Part shown: positions 9,873 to 19,551 of the stretch, one piece after another
Numbering within the stretch: position 1 is the stretch's first letter
How the letters are laid out: each line of letters opens with the position of its first letter
NCBI GenBank assembly: GCA_905235585.1
Contig: CAJOME010000006.1
Span: 1 to 32,158, forward strand
DNA length: 32,158 bases
Source: an uncultured Lachnospiraceae bacterium
GTDB lineage: Bacteria; Bacillota; Clostridia; Lachnospirales; Lachnospiraceae
Direction of reading: 5' to 3'
Notes under the pieces: model-generated
The model's database searches: none
What the model was told of the DNA's origin: nothing
The model's input: the letters and a program-made list of their open reading frames with translations, nothing else
Translations under genes and position numbers: made by a program

Positions 9873-10016
9873 GTTACTGTTCACACCTTGCAGGTGCTCA
9901 CAGCAACTGGATTTGCCCAATATAATTGCCTGCGGCAAGGGGCAAATCCTTGTATCGGCTTCTGTAATCTTTTTCACGCTCAGCGCAGCTAGTGCGCAGA
10001 GCTGTCTGAACAGTAA
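9873..10016. mobile_element. MITE-like / structured inverted-repeat element
   Basis: TIRs TTACTGTTCA (9874-9883) and TGAACAGTAA (10007-10016), perfect 10 bp; flanked by direct repeats TAAACTCGG (9864-9872 and 10017-10025); internal hairpins at 9884-9896, 9909-9949 and 9978-10002; no plausible CDS. Confidence 0.75.
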
Positions 10017-10102
10017 TAAACTCGGACATAAGGATACATATCTATTGAAAAAAACGGATTACATATGATAGCACAAGCAAAGACAGAGGGATTGAAGTTT
10101 TC

Positions 10103-10960
10103 TCACTTCGCTTCTTCGAGGATAAATGCTTTCAGTTCATCAAGGTGAGCTTCCATGGTGCTGCGGCCTATGTCGTATACGCGCTGGAGCTCCTCGGGGT
10201 CATGCTCGGTATGATTGATGTGAAGAGCTTCCGGGGGCTGTATCACGAAGGCACTGCCCTCAGCGGAGCATTTCCTTACAAGCTCGAGTTCCTTATTATA
10301 CATGATGTGACGCCTCGCCATGGCTTTGACCATGGCGGGGTATTTTCTTAAAAAGGCACCTATGATGCGCATGTCGCGTGCGGGCTCTTTCACAAATCCG
10401 TCCGGCTGTGTGAGCACTACGACATTCTTTTCGTAGCCCTTTTTCTGCATGAAATGCAGCGGTATGGAGTCAGACATGCCTCCGTCCAGATATCTGTGTC
10501 CGAGTATCTCTACGGGTCTGGAAGCGAGGGGCATGGAGGCTGAGGCTCTGAAGTACAGCATATCTATGCCTGAGCCCTCCTTAAGATTCCTATATACTGC
10601 CTTTCCGGTATCCACATCGGTCATCACCGCATAGAGCGGCATCGGATTCTCGCGGTAGGTCTTAAGGTCGAAAACATCATAGTGAAAGGGGATCTTCTCG
10701 TAGCAAAACTCCGCTCCGAACATATCTCCTGTAAATATCAGAGACCATATGGAGCAGTATCTCCAGTCCTTTGCAAAGCGTTTGTTATATCGTATGGCAC
10801 GTCCTATCTGTTTTGACTTGAGGTTACATCCGAATACCGCGCCTGCGGATACTCCTACCGCCCCGTCGAATGTGATATCGTGCTCCATCAGCACATCCAG
10901 TACACCCGCCGTAAACATGCCTCTCATGGCTCCGCCTTCGAGTACTATTCCCACGCTCAT
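10103..10960 (-). CDS. Patatin-like phospholipase family protein
   Basis: 'VGIVLEGGAMRGMFTAGVLDVLME', 'GVSAGAVFG' (GxSxG) and 'LDGGMSDSIPL' (DGG). ORF track start is 10978, but GGGAGG lies inside that extension, so ATG at 10960 is preferred. Confidence 0.92.
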   Translation of the reverse strand: MSVGIVLEGGAMRGMFTAGVLDVLMEHDITFDGAVGVSAGAVFGCNLKSKQIGRAIRYNKRFAKDWRYCSIWSLIFTGDMFGAEFCYEKIPFHYDVFDLKTYRENPMPLYAVMTDVDTGKAVYRNLKEGSGIDMLYFRASASMPLASRPVEILGHRYLDGGMSDSIPLHFMQKKGYEKNVVVLTQPDGFVKEPARDMRIIGAFLRKYPAMVKAMARRHIMYNKELELVRKCSAEGSAFVIQPPEALHINHTEHDPEELQRVYDIGRSTMEAHLDELKAFILEEAK

Positions 10961-11002
10961 GCCCTTATATCCTCCCATTAAACCTGCATATCAGGCGATC
11001 GC

Positions 11003-11029
11003 CTTATACCAGATCGTAGTAAATGACAA
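11003..11029 (-). promoter_or_regulatory. Weak candidate promoter for the patatin gene
   Basis: Minus strand TTGTCA, 15-bp spacer, TATAAG; short spacer lowers confidence. Confidence 0.3.
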
Positions 11030-11216
11030 AACTATTTTCGTTTTGCGCATTTTAAAACAGTATTATATTTAGACCGTAATGTCAAAATGAGAGAAGACCA
11101 CAGGCACACTTCTGCTGCGTGCCGGAAAGGGAAGCGTAGACAATAGACTGAAATTATTATAAAATATTTTGATTGCCTTAAAACGGGAAGCAAAAAACGA
11201 AAGTGGGAACACCGCT

Positions 11217-12182
11217 ATGAACAACAAGATAAATTCATTACTGAACAGGCTGGAGCGCAGAGTGGGGATGTATGCCGTGCCGCAGCTTACGAAATATATG
11301 ATACTCACGTATATCATCGGGTATATCCTGTATTTCCTGAACATGGCGGGTATCCCTATGATACAGCTCATCTACCTCAGTCCGGAAATGATACTTCACG
11401 GTCAGATATGGAGGCTATTTACGTGGATATTCATGCCACCTTCGGCTCCGGGGATCTTTACGATCATAATGCTGCTCTTTTATTATCAGCTGGGAACGGC
11501 GCTGGAGCAGACCTGGGGTGACTTCAAATACAATCTGTACATTTTCTCCGGATTGTTTTTCATGCTGGTCGGTGCTTTCATGCTCTACGCGTTCGGCTAC
11601 AGTGTAGACGGCATGTTTACCACCTATTACGTGAATATGTCAGTATTTCTCGCGTTTGCCGCATGCTATCCGAATATGGAGATCCTGCTTTACTTCATCA
11701 TACCGCTTAAGATAAAGTGGCTGGCTCTGATAGACATAGCCTTCCTTCTCTATCAGGCTCTGGTATCAAGCTGGGCGGAGAGAGTGGCTATCATAGTGTC
11801 ACTGTTAAACTTCGTGGTATTTTTCTTTACCACGAGAAACTATAATGGCATATCCCCAAAAGAGCGCGCGAGGAAGAAAGCCTTTAGGAAGGCATTTGAG
11901 AGAGGTCCGTATTATCAGGGCAATCAGAGAAGAGCTGCCGGAAGCACAGGAGGCACTGCGGCAGGCGCCGGAGCAGCAGGGAGTGCGTACAGCGCAAACA
12001 GTGCGTACAGTACATCAGGAAGGGATAACGGACAGATCACGAAGCACAGATGCGCGATCTGCGGACGCACCGAGCTCGACGGGGATCTGCTGGAATTTCG
12101 TTTTTGCAGCAAATGCGCCGGCAACTACGAGTACTGTCAGGATCATCTGTTCACCCATGAGCATGTGAAGTTCGGTAAATAG
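11217..12182 (+). CDS. Rhomboid/derlin-like membrane protein with Ala/Gly/Ser-rich linker and C-terminal zinc ribbon
   Basis: 'WRLFTWIFMPP...LGTALEQTWGDFKYNLYIFSG' multi-TM region; C-terminal 'CAICGRTELDGDLLEFRFCSKCAGNYEYCQDHLFTHEH'; ATG 11217 preferred over the TTG at 11169. Confidence 0.75.
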   Translation: MNNKINSLLNRLERRVGMYAVPQLTKYMILTYIIGYILYFLNMAGIPMIQLIYLSPEMILHGQIWRLFTWIFMPPSAPGIFTIIMLLFYYQLGTALEQTWGDFKYNLYIFSGLFFMLVGAFMLYAFGYSVDGMFTTYYVNMSVFLAFAACYPNMEILLYFIIPLKIKWLALIDIAFLLYQALVSSWAERVAIIVSLLNFVVFFFTTRNYNGISPKERARKKAFRKAFERGPYYQGNQRRAAGSTGGTAAGAGAAGSAYSANSAYSTSGRDNGQITKHRCAICGRTELDGDLLEFRFCSKCAGNYEYCQDHLFTHEHVKFGK

Positions 12183-12184
12183 GG

Positions 12185-12922
12185 ATGATAGAGAGCGAAT
12201 ACAGAAAGACTCTTGACAGGCTGATAAGGACGGCTCACGAGAGCGGCAACCGCATTACTGAAGAGGTCTATCACGGCATCATGGATCCTCTTGAGATGAG
12301 CGATAAGGAAGATGAGCTCACCCGGGGATACCTGAAGGGGATAAATATAGCAATAGGTGATGGAGCGGGATACAGGAAGCCTGAGTTTACCGAAGAGGAC
12401 GGGAAATATCTCGGGATGTATCTTGAAGAGCTCGAGGGACTGCCGGTATATACCGAAGAAGAGATACTTGATGCAAAGAAGAGAGCGATAAAAGACGATG
12501 ACGAGGAGGCTCAGGGTATCCTCATGAATCATTATCTGAAGAGCGTGGTAGACATCGCCAGGCTCTATGTATATCAGGCTCTTCCGGCGGAGGATCTGAT
12601 AGGAGAAGGAAATATCGGCATGATGACCGCTATCAGAGCATTGTCAACCCTGGATGACGCTTCAGAGGCGGACGGATTCGTAGGCAGGTTTATCATGGAT
12701 GCCATGGATGCTGCGATCTATGAGGATACTGATGTCAGGCAGCGCATGGAGGATATGGTGGTTCATATCAATGAGATAAATGACAAGGCGCGGTTACTGT
12801 CCGAGACGATGCACAGACCTGTCACGGCAGCGGAGCTTGCGGAGGAGACGGGGATCGACCTTGAAGAAATAAAGGAAGCGATGAGACTTTCCGGCAGTCA
12901 GATAGAGGGACTGATACCCTGA
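12185..12922 (+). CDS. Sigma-70-like protein lacking a recognisable region 4
   Basis: 'AEDLIGEGNIGMMTAIRAL' (region 2-like), 'RPVTAAELAEETGIDLEEIKEAMRLS' (region 3-like), terminates at 'GSQIEGLIP'. Confidence 0.7.
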   Translation: MIESEYRKTLDRLIRTAHESGNRITEEVYHGIMDPLEMSDKEDELTRGYLKGINIAIGDGAGYRKPEFTEEDGKYLGMYLEELEGLPVYTEEEILDAKKRAIKDDDEEAQGILMNHYLKSVVDIARLYVYQALPAEDLIGEGNIGMMTAIRALSTLDDASEADGFVGRFIMDAMDAAIYEDTDVRQRMEDMVVHINEINDKARLLSETMHRPVTAAELAEETGIDLEEIKEAMRLSGSQIEGLIP

Positions 12923-12941
12923 TAAGGATACGGAGGTAAGG

Positions 12942-15875
12942 ATGAAGACTAAGAGCATAGAGGATATCAGGCAGTACAGGATAATAAAGAAAAAGGATAT
13001 GCCTGATCTTAATTCGAAGGGTTATCTTCTTCAGCATATAAAGAGCGGGGCGAGGATATTTATCATATCCAACGATGACAGGAACAAGGTATTTTATGTT
13101 GCTTTCAGGACACCTCCCGCGGACTCCACGGGTACACCGCATATCCTGGAGCATACCGTGCTTTGCGGATCGAGAAAATATAGGGCGAAGGATCCCTTTA
13201 TAGAGCTGGCCAAGGGTTCCCTGAATACCTTTCTCAATGCAATGACATATCCCGACAAGACGGTCTTTCCCGTGGCCAGCACGAATGATAAGGATTTTGC
13301 CAATCTTTCCGATGTATATATGGATGCGGTACTGCATCCTGCAATATATGAAAACGAAAAGATATTCAGGCAGGAGGGATGGCACTATGAGCTTAACTCC
13401 GAAAAGGATGAGCTTAAATATAACGGAGTGGTATATAACGAGATGAAGGGGGCGTATTCCGCTCCTGATGATGTACTGGACAGGTACATCCTTGCTTCGC
13501 TGTATCCGGATACCGCTTACGCGCTCGAATCCGGCGGAGACCCAGAGGAGATACCGGATCTGACCTATGAGAAGTTTCTTGAAATGCATAAGAAATATTA
13601 TCATCCGTCCAACTCCTACATATACCTTTACGGTGATGCCGATATGACAGAGAGGCTCATATGGCTTGACAAAGAGTATCTTTCACATTACAAGGTACAG
13701 AAGATAAACTCTGCGGTGGAAAGACAGGATCCTTTCACAAAGACCGTTGATTTCGAAAAGACCTACGCTCTGTCCGATTCGGAAAGCACTATGCATAATA
13801 CTTATCTGTCCTACAATTGCGTGATAAAGGACAATCTGGATCCGAGGCTTTATGTGGCATTTTCGGTACTCCAGTACGCACTGCTCGACAGCCCGGGGGC
13901 TCCGCTGAAGCAGGCACTGCTTGACGCAAGGATAGGACAGGATATAGAGAGTACCTACGACAATGGTCTGCTGCAGCCGTTCTTTGCGGTGATAGCAAAG
14001 TATGCGGATGCTTCGGACAAGGATAAGTTCTTAAATGTGATAAGAAAGACTCTTACTGATCTGGCAAAGGGCGGGCTGAATAAAAAGACACTGCTTGCTG
14101 CGATCAATTCTTTTGAGTTTAGATACAGGGAGGCTGATTTCGGTGCTTATCCCAAGGGACTCATGTACGGGCTGCAGGCACTTGATTCATGGCTTTACAA
14201 GGACACCGATCCTTTCATGCATATAGAGCAGAACGCCACCTTTGCTTATCTTAAGAAGGAGGCGGCTTCCGACAGCAGGTACTTTGAAGAGCTTATAGAG
14301 AAGTATCTGATAGACAATCCTCATTCGTCGATCGTTCTCTTAAAACCCGAAAAAGGTCTTACCGCCAAAAGGGAAAAAGCCGTAGCCGCAAAGCTTAAGA
14401 AATACAAGACATCACTAAGCAGGGAAGAGATACATGACATAGTCAGGCAGACAAGAGAGCTGAAGGCGTATCAGGAGGAGCCCTCTACGGAAGAACAGCT
14501 GCTCACGATCCCGCTTCTTGAGATAGGGGATATAGACAGGAAGGCGCAGCCTTTTAAGAACGATATAAGAGATATGTCGGGGACGAAGCTGATACACCAT
14601 GATATAGCCACAAACGGTATAGCTTATATCGGATTGATGTTTTCTGCCCAGCCTGTTCCGGAGGAGCTGGTACCTTATATGGGACTGCTGCGTTCCGTAC
14701 TTGGCAATGTGAACACGGAGCACTATACCTATGAGGAGCTGAACTCCGAGATCAACCTTTCTACAGGAGGCATATCCTTTACGCCGGCTATCTATGCGGA
14801 TGTAAACTCCTACGGGGATTTCGATGCGGAGTTTGAGGTGCATACAAGGGTGTTTGAGGAGCATATCCCGGACTTTATGAGGCTCACGGAGGAGATACTT
14901 TTCACCTCCGACTTTTCGGATGAGAAGAGACTCAGAGAGATCATACGGATGATAAAGTCGAGGATGCAGGCATTGTTTGTGTCGGCAGGCAATGCCGTAG
15001 CCACGGAGCGTGCACTGTCATATATCTCGGATCAGCATTTTTATAAGGAAAAGATGAATGGAGTGGACTATTACAGGTTCATAGACGATATAGAAAAGAA
15101 TTTTGAGGACAGGATAGGAGATGTCAGTAAAAAGCTGAAGAAGACATTAAGCATACTTCTTCACAAAGACAATCTGATGGTCGATATAACCGGTTCAAAG
15201 GAGATGACGGAAAAGCTGGTACCGCTTGCGGAGGAATTCAGGAAAAAGCTTTCCGGCGGCAGATCGGGGGTTACTGATTTTGAATTCGCAAAAGTGAAGA
15301 GGAATGAGGGATTCAGGACGGCATCCCAGGTGCAGTATGTGGCTAAAGCCGGTAATTTCAAGGATAAAGGTCTGCCCTACAGAGGAGAGCTGCGGGTGCT
15401 CAGAGTGATCATGGGATATGATTATCTTTGGAACAATATCCGTGTACTCGGAGGCGCGTACGGATGTGGTGCCACCTTCTTAAGGAATGGGGATGTATAT
15501 ATGTCCACATACAGGGATCCCCATCTCAGGAACTCTGTCAGGGTATTCGAAGAGGCAGCGGGATATATAAGAGATTTCAAGGTCTCAGAAAGGGATATGA
15601 TTAAGTTTGTGATAGGCGCGATATCAGATATAGATACTCCGCTCACTCCGAAGACCGAGGGCATAAGAAGCCTTTCCGCATATATGAGCGGCGTTGACTC
15701 CACGGATGTACAGAAGGAAAGAGATGCGATACTTTCCTGTGATCAGGCAAGGATAAGAGAGCTTGCCCCGTACATTGAGGCGATGTCAGAGGCCGGCACA
15801 CTTGCGGTTGTGGGAGCCGAGGCCAAGCTTGACGCAAACAGGGAGCTCTTCGGAAAGGTGGATAATCTGTTTTGA
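12942..15875 (+). CDS. Insulinase family M16C zinc metallopeptidase (presequence protease-like)
   Basis: 977 aa; inverted zinc motif 'HILEHTVLCGS' (HxxEH) and 'NTFLNAMTYPDKTVFPVAS'. Confidence 0.95.
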   Translation: MKTKSIEDIRQYRIIKKKDMPDLNSKGYLLQHIKSGARIFIISNDDRNKVFYVAFRTPPADSTGTPHILEHTVLCGSRKYRAKDPFIELAKGSLNTFLNAMTYPDKTVFPVASTNDKDFANLSDVYMDAVLHPAIYENEKIFRQEGWHYELNSEKDELKYNGVVYNEMKGAYSAPDDVLDRYILASLYPDTAYALESGGDPEEIPDLTYEKFLEMHKKYYHPSNSYIYLYGDADMTERLIWLDKEYLSHYKVQKINSAVERQDPFTKTVDFEKTYALSDSESTMHNTYLSYNCVIKDNLDPRLYVAFSVLQYALLDSPGAPLKQALLDARIGQDIESTYDNGLLQPFFAVIAKYADASDKDKFLNVIRKTLTDLAKGGLNKKTLLAAINSFEFRYREADFGAYPKGLMYGLQALDSWLYKDTDPFMHIEQNATFAYLKKEAASDSRYFEELIEKYLIDNPHSSIVLLKPEKGLTAKREKAVAAKLKKYKTSLSREEIHDIVRQTRELKAYQEEPSTEEQLLTIPLLEIGDIDRKAQPFKNDIRDMSGTKLIHHDIATNGIAYIGLMFSAQPVPEELVPYMGLLRSVLGNVNTEHYTYEELNSEINLSTGGISFTPAIYADVNSYGDFDAEFEVHTRVFEEHIPDFMRLTEEILFTSDFSDEKRLREIIRMIKSRMQALFVSAGNAVATERALSYISDQHFYKEKMNGVDYYRFIDDIEKNFEDRIGDVSKKLKKTLSILLHKDNLMVDITGSKEMTEKLVPLAEEFRKKLSGGRSGVTDFEFAKVKRNEGFRTASQVQYVAKAGNFKDKGLPYRGELRVLRVIMGYDYLWNNIRVLGGAYGCGATFLRNGDVYMSTYRDPHLRNSVRVFEEAAGYIRDFKVSERDMIKFVIGAISDIDTPLTPKTEGIRSLSAYMSGVDSTDVQKERDAILSCDQARIRELAPYIEAMSEAGTLAVVGAEAKLDANRELFGKVDNLF

Positions 15876-16768
15876 GTGATACCGGATTCCGATCTGGCTT
15901 TGTGGCGATAGTGGGCAGGACGAACGTAGGCAAATCCACGCTCATGAATCACCTGATAGGCATGAAGATAGCCATCACCTCCAATAAGCCTCAGACCACT
16001 CGCAGGAGAATGAGAACGGTATATACAAATGAGAGAGGCCAGATAGTGTTTCTTGATACTCCGGGCATCCATCTCGCTCACAATAAGCTGTCGGAATATA
16101 TGGACAGCACGGCATACAGATCGGTAGAGGACGTAGATGTCATCCTCTTTGTGGCAGAGCCCGGGACATATATCGGCAAGGGTGAGCAGCAGATGATCTC
16201 ACGCATACGTGAATCCGGCAAGCCCGTGATACTTGCGGTCAATAAATCGGACACGGCTGATGATGAACGTATCAGAAAAACGGCTGAGGTATACTGCAAG
16301 GCGCTGGACATAAAAGAGACGGCAGCGGTGTCCGCACTGAAGGGCACAGGTATAGACAGTCTTACGGATGCCATAATGAGATATCTGCCCGAGGGACCCG
16401 CGCTCTATGATGAGGATACGGTGACAGATGAGACCGAGAGGGATATATGCGGCGAGATAGTCAGGGAAAAGGCGCTGCGCATACTTCGTGATGAGGTACC
16501 GCACGGGATAGCCGTGAGTGTGGAGCGGTTTAATGAAAGAGATGACGGCATCATAGATATCGATGCGGAGATAATATGCGAAAGAGATTCCCACAAGGGT
16601 ATCATCATAGGCAAGGGCGGATCGATGCTTAAGAGGATAGGGAGCGAAAGCCGAAGGGATATAGAGGGGCTTTTGGAGGCGCATGTGAATCTCAAGCTGT
16701 TCGTGAAGGTAAGGAAGGACTGGAGACAGAATACAGGGATGCTGAGATCTCTGGGATACAATGAATGA
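15872..16768 (+). CDS. era: GTPase Era
   Basis: 'GFVAIVGRTNVGKSTLMNHLIGMKIAITSNKPQTTRRRM', 'DTPGIH', 'NKSD', C-terminal KH domain 'GIIIGKGGSMLKRIG'; TTG start overlapping the upstream stop, AAGGTGG SD about 10 nt upstream. Confidence 0.97.
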   Translation: MSDTGFRSGFVAIVGRTNVGKSTLMNHLIGMKIAITSNKPQTTRRRMRTVYTNERGQIVFLDTPGIHLAHNKLSEYMDSTAYRSVEDVDVILFVAEPGTYIGKGEQQMISRIRESGKPVILAVNKSDTADDERIRKTAEVYCKALDIKETAAVSALKGTGIDSLTDAIMRYLPEGPALYDEDTVTDETERDICGEIVREKALRILRDEVPHGIAVSVERFNERDDGIIDIDAEIICERDSHKGIIIGKGGSMLKRIGSESRRDIEGLLEAHVNLKLFVKVRKDWRQNTGMLRSLGYNE

Positions 16769-17426
16769 CATCATAGATACCGCAGGCATGATACTGGCTG
16801 CCTATGACTACTCCGAGTATGATAAGAGACTCAGGGTACTGACTGCCGATGTGGGTAAAGTGACGGTATTTGCCAGAGGAGTTAGACGACAGAATTCCAG
16901 GTTTATGGGAATGACGGATATGTTTTCCTTCGGGAATTTTTGTCTTTTTGCGGGAAAGAGCGCATATAACCTCTCGGGAGTTGAGATATCCAATTACTTC
17001 GAGGATATAAGGCAGGATATGGAGAAGATGTGTTTTGCTTCGTATTTTGCGGATCTTGCAGACTATTCCGTGCATGAGAACATGGAGGGCAAGGACATGC
17101 TCCTGCTCATATACAGATCACTGCAGGCGCTTGATACCGACAGCATAGAAAACAGACTCGTGCGTGCTGTATATGAGCTGAGGACGGTCATGATAAACGG
17201 AGTATATCCGGGACCTCCGTCAAGGAGTATAATGGCGGGTACCGCAAGTGCGCTGGGTCATATAGAAACAGCCGGTATAAAAGACCTTTTTTCATTTAAG
17301 GTAAGGGATGAGGTCATGGATGAGCTGTGCACTATAGCGGATGAATACAGGAAACGTTATATACAGGGGAGCTTTAGATCACTTGATGTGATGTCCGAGC
17401 TGGGATACAGCACGGTACAGGGATAG
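16761..17426 (+). CDS. recO: DNA repair protein RecO
   Basis: 'GMILAAYDYSEYDKRLRVLTADVGKVTVFARGVRRQNSRFMG'; position directly after era. Confidence 0.92.
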   Translation: MNDIIDTAGMILAAYDYSEYDKRLRVLTADVGKVTVFARGVRRQNSRFMGMTDMFSFGNFCLFAGKSAYNLSGVEISNYFEDIRQDMEKMCFASYFADLADYSVHENMEGKDMLLLIYRSLQALDTDSIENRLVRAVYELRTVMINGVYPGPPSRSIMAGTASALGHIETAGIKDLFSFKVRDEVMDELCTIADEYRKRYIQGSFRSLDVMSELGYSTVQG

Positions 17427-17430
17427 GATA

Positions 17431-18051
17431 ATGGCGCAGCAGGCAGGAAGAAGAAGAAAAAAGAGAAGGAAGGACAGAGGCAGGGTCATAGCCATAAGGA
17501 TGATACTGATACTCGTCATCATTGCGGCTATAGCCGTGCTCGGGTTCATCGGGTATCAGCTGTATGGTCTTATCGCCGATATGTCCGGTGGCAATGCGAA
17601 GGTCACTACCGTGACTGTGTCCAACAAAGGAAAGATCAGACAGACTATAGTGGAGGAGTTTAATCCGGGCTTATATGACGAGGCAGGTCTTAAGGCAGAT
17701 ATAGAGGATAAGATAAAGGCTTCGGACGGAGTGGAGTCAGTAGGACTTGAGATAGAGGACGGAGTCGCGGTGCTAAAGCTGAGATATGACTCTGATGATG
17801 CCATGGCAGCCTTTAACAATGAGGTATTTTATGCCGATTCCATGGATGAGCTCAGGAAGCAGGGAGTGACCTTCGGTGCCGATGCCATACTGGCGGGAGG
17901 TGATCATGCCGTGATAGTTTCGGAGGCGATGGATATAGAATGTCCGAAAAAAATACTGTATGCCGAAGGCGATGTCACGATAGATCCTGATAATCAAAAG
18001 CTCGCGCACTGCACGACGCAGAATGGGGATGTGGCGTTTGTGATATACTGA
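17431..18051 (+). CDS. Single-TM protein of unknown function
   Basis: 206 aa, basic N-terminus then one TM segment, in the recO-glyS interval. Confidence 0.7.
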   Translation: MAQQAGRRRKKRRKDRGRVIAIRMILILVIIAAIAVLGFIGYQLYGLIADMSGGNAKVTTVTVSNKGKIRQTIVEEFNPGLYDEAGLKADIEDKIKASDGVESVGLEIEDGVAVLKLRYDSDDAMAAFNNEVFYADSMDELRKQGVTFGADAILAGGDHAVIVSEAMDIECPKKILYAEGDVTIDPDNQKLAHCTTQNGDVAFVIY

Positions 18052-18128
18052 TCCTTTACAGTACTTAGCCGCATTTGAATGGCTTGACATATAATTGAAA
18101 GAAACATCTGACGATAAGGAGGAAAGAA

Positions 18129-19517
18129 ATGGTTGATTCAATGGAGAAGATCGTAAATCTGTGTAAGGGCAGGGGATTCATATATCCGGGTTCGGAGATA
18201 TACGGGGGTCTCGCAAACACATGGGATTACGGCAATCTCGGAGTAGAGCTTAAAAATAACATGAAAAAGGCATGGTGGAGCCGATTTGTAACGGGCAATA
18301 AATACAATGTCGGAGTGGACTGCGCCATACTCATGAATACACAGACCTATGTGGCATCGGGGCATATCGGCAGCTTTTCAGACCCTCTTATCGACTGTAA
18401 GGAATGTCATGAGAGATTCAGAGCCGACAATATCATAGAGGATTGGACAAAGGAGAATAACGTGACTCTGGAATCCTCAGTTGACGGCTGGTCTAATGAG
18501 GAAATGATGGATTTCATTAAAAAGAACTCCATACCTTGCCCTACCTGCGGCAAGCACAACTTTACCGATATCAGACAGTTTAATCTCATGTTCAAGACCT
18601 TTCAGGGAGTTACCGAGGATGCGAAGAATGTCGTATACCTGAGACCCGAGACAGCTCAGGGTATATTCGTCAACTTCAAAAACGTCCAGAGGACCTCACG
18701 TAAGAAGGTTCCTTTCGGTATAGGACAGATAGGAAAGTCCTTCAGAAACGAGATCACACCCGGCAACTTTACGTTCAGGACGAGGGAGTTTGAGCAGATG
18801 GAGCTTGAATTCTTCTGCAAGCCCGGGACGGATCTTGAGTGGTTCGCATACTGGAAGCAGTACTGCATAGACTTCCTGCATGACCTCGGCATGGCTCCCG
18901 AGCATATAAAGACAAGGGATCATGATCCGGCAGAGCTTGCCTTTTATTCCAAGGCTACGACCGATCTCGAGTATCTCTTCCCGTTTGGATGGGGTGAGCT
19001 CTGGGGTATAGCCGACAGGACTGACTATGACCTCTCACAGCATCAGAATACATCGGGTCAGGACATGACCTACTTTGATGATACGACAAACGAAAAGTAT
19101 CTGCCCTATGTCATAGAGCCCTCGCTCGGAGCGGACAGGGTAGTGCTTGCCTTCCTTTGCGAAGCCTATGATGAGGAGACTCTGGAGGGAGGAGATGTGC
19201 GTACGGTCATGCGTTTCCATCCTGCGCTCGCACCCGTGAAGATAGGAGTGCTGCCGCTTTCAAAGAAGCTGAATGAAGGAGCCGAGAAGATATACGATAC
19301 TCTTTCAAAGCACTACAACTGTGAGTTTGATGACAGAGGAGCCATCGGCAAGAGATACAGAAGACAGGATGAGATAGGTACGCCTTATTGCATTACCTAT
19401 GATTTTGACTCGGAGACTGACGGCGCGGTGACCATACGTGACCGTGACAGCATGGAGCAGGAGAGAGTGGCTATATCAGAGCTCGAGTCATATTTCAACG
19501 GAAAGTTTGATCTTTGA
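18129..19517 (+). CDS. glyS: Glycyl-tRNA synthetase (alpha2 type)
   Basis: 462 aa; '[32 protein letters not shown]', '[16 protein letters not shown]', '[16 protein letters not shown]'; AAGGAGG SD. Confidence 0.97.
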   Translation: MVDSMEKIVNLCKGRGFIYPGSEIYGGLANTWDYGNLGVELKNNMKKAWWSRFVTGNKYNVGVDCAILMNTQTYVASGHIGSFSDPLIDCKECHERFRADNIIEDWTKENNVTLESSVDGWSNEEMMDFIKKNSIPCPTCGKHNFTDIRQFNLMFKTFQGVTEDAKNVVYLRPETAQGIFVNFKNVQRTSRKKVPFGIGQIGKSFRNEITPGNFTFRTREFEQMELEFFCKPGTDLEWFAYWKQYCIDFLHDLGMAPEHIKTRDHDPAELAFYSKATTDLEYLFPFGWGELWGIADRTDYDLSQHQNTSGQDMTYFDDTTNEKYLPYVIEPSLGADRVVLAFLCEAYDEETLEGGDVRTVMRFHPALAPVKIGVLPLSKKLNEGAEKIYDTLSKHYNCEFDDRGAIGKRYRRQDEIGTPYCITYDFDSETDGAVTIRDRDSMEQERVAISELESYFNGKFDL

Positions 19518-19551
19518 ATAAAGAATCATATTAAGGATAGGAGAAATGACC

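Noticed and set aside
12822-13604. 260-aa minus-strand ORF opposite the M16C peptidase
   Set aside because: Antisense to a clearly recognised peptidase with conserved motifs; no domain-like features.
18083-18094. TTGACATATAAT upstream of glyS as a promoter
   Set aside because: The -35-like and -10-like hexamers are directly adjacent with no spacer, and no good partner hexamer is found at 17 bp for either.
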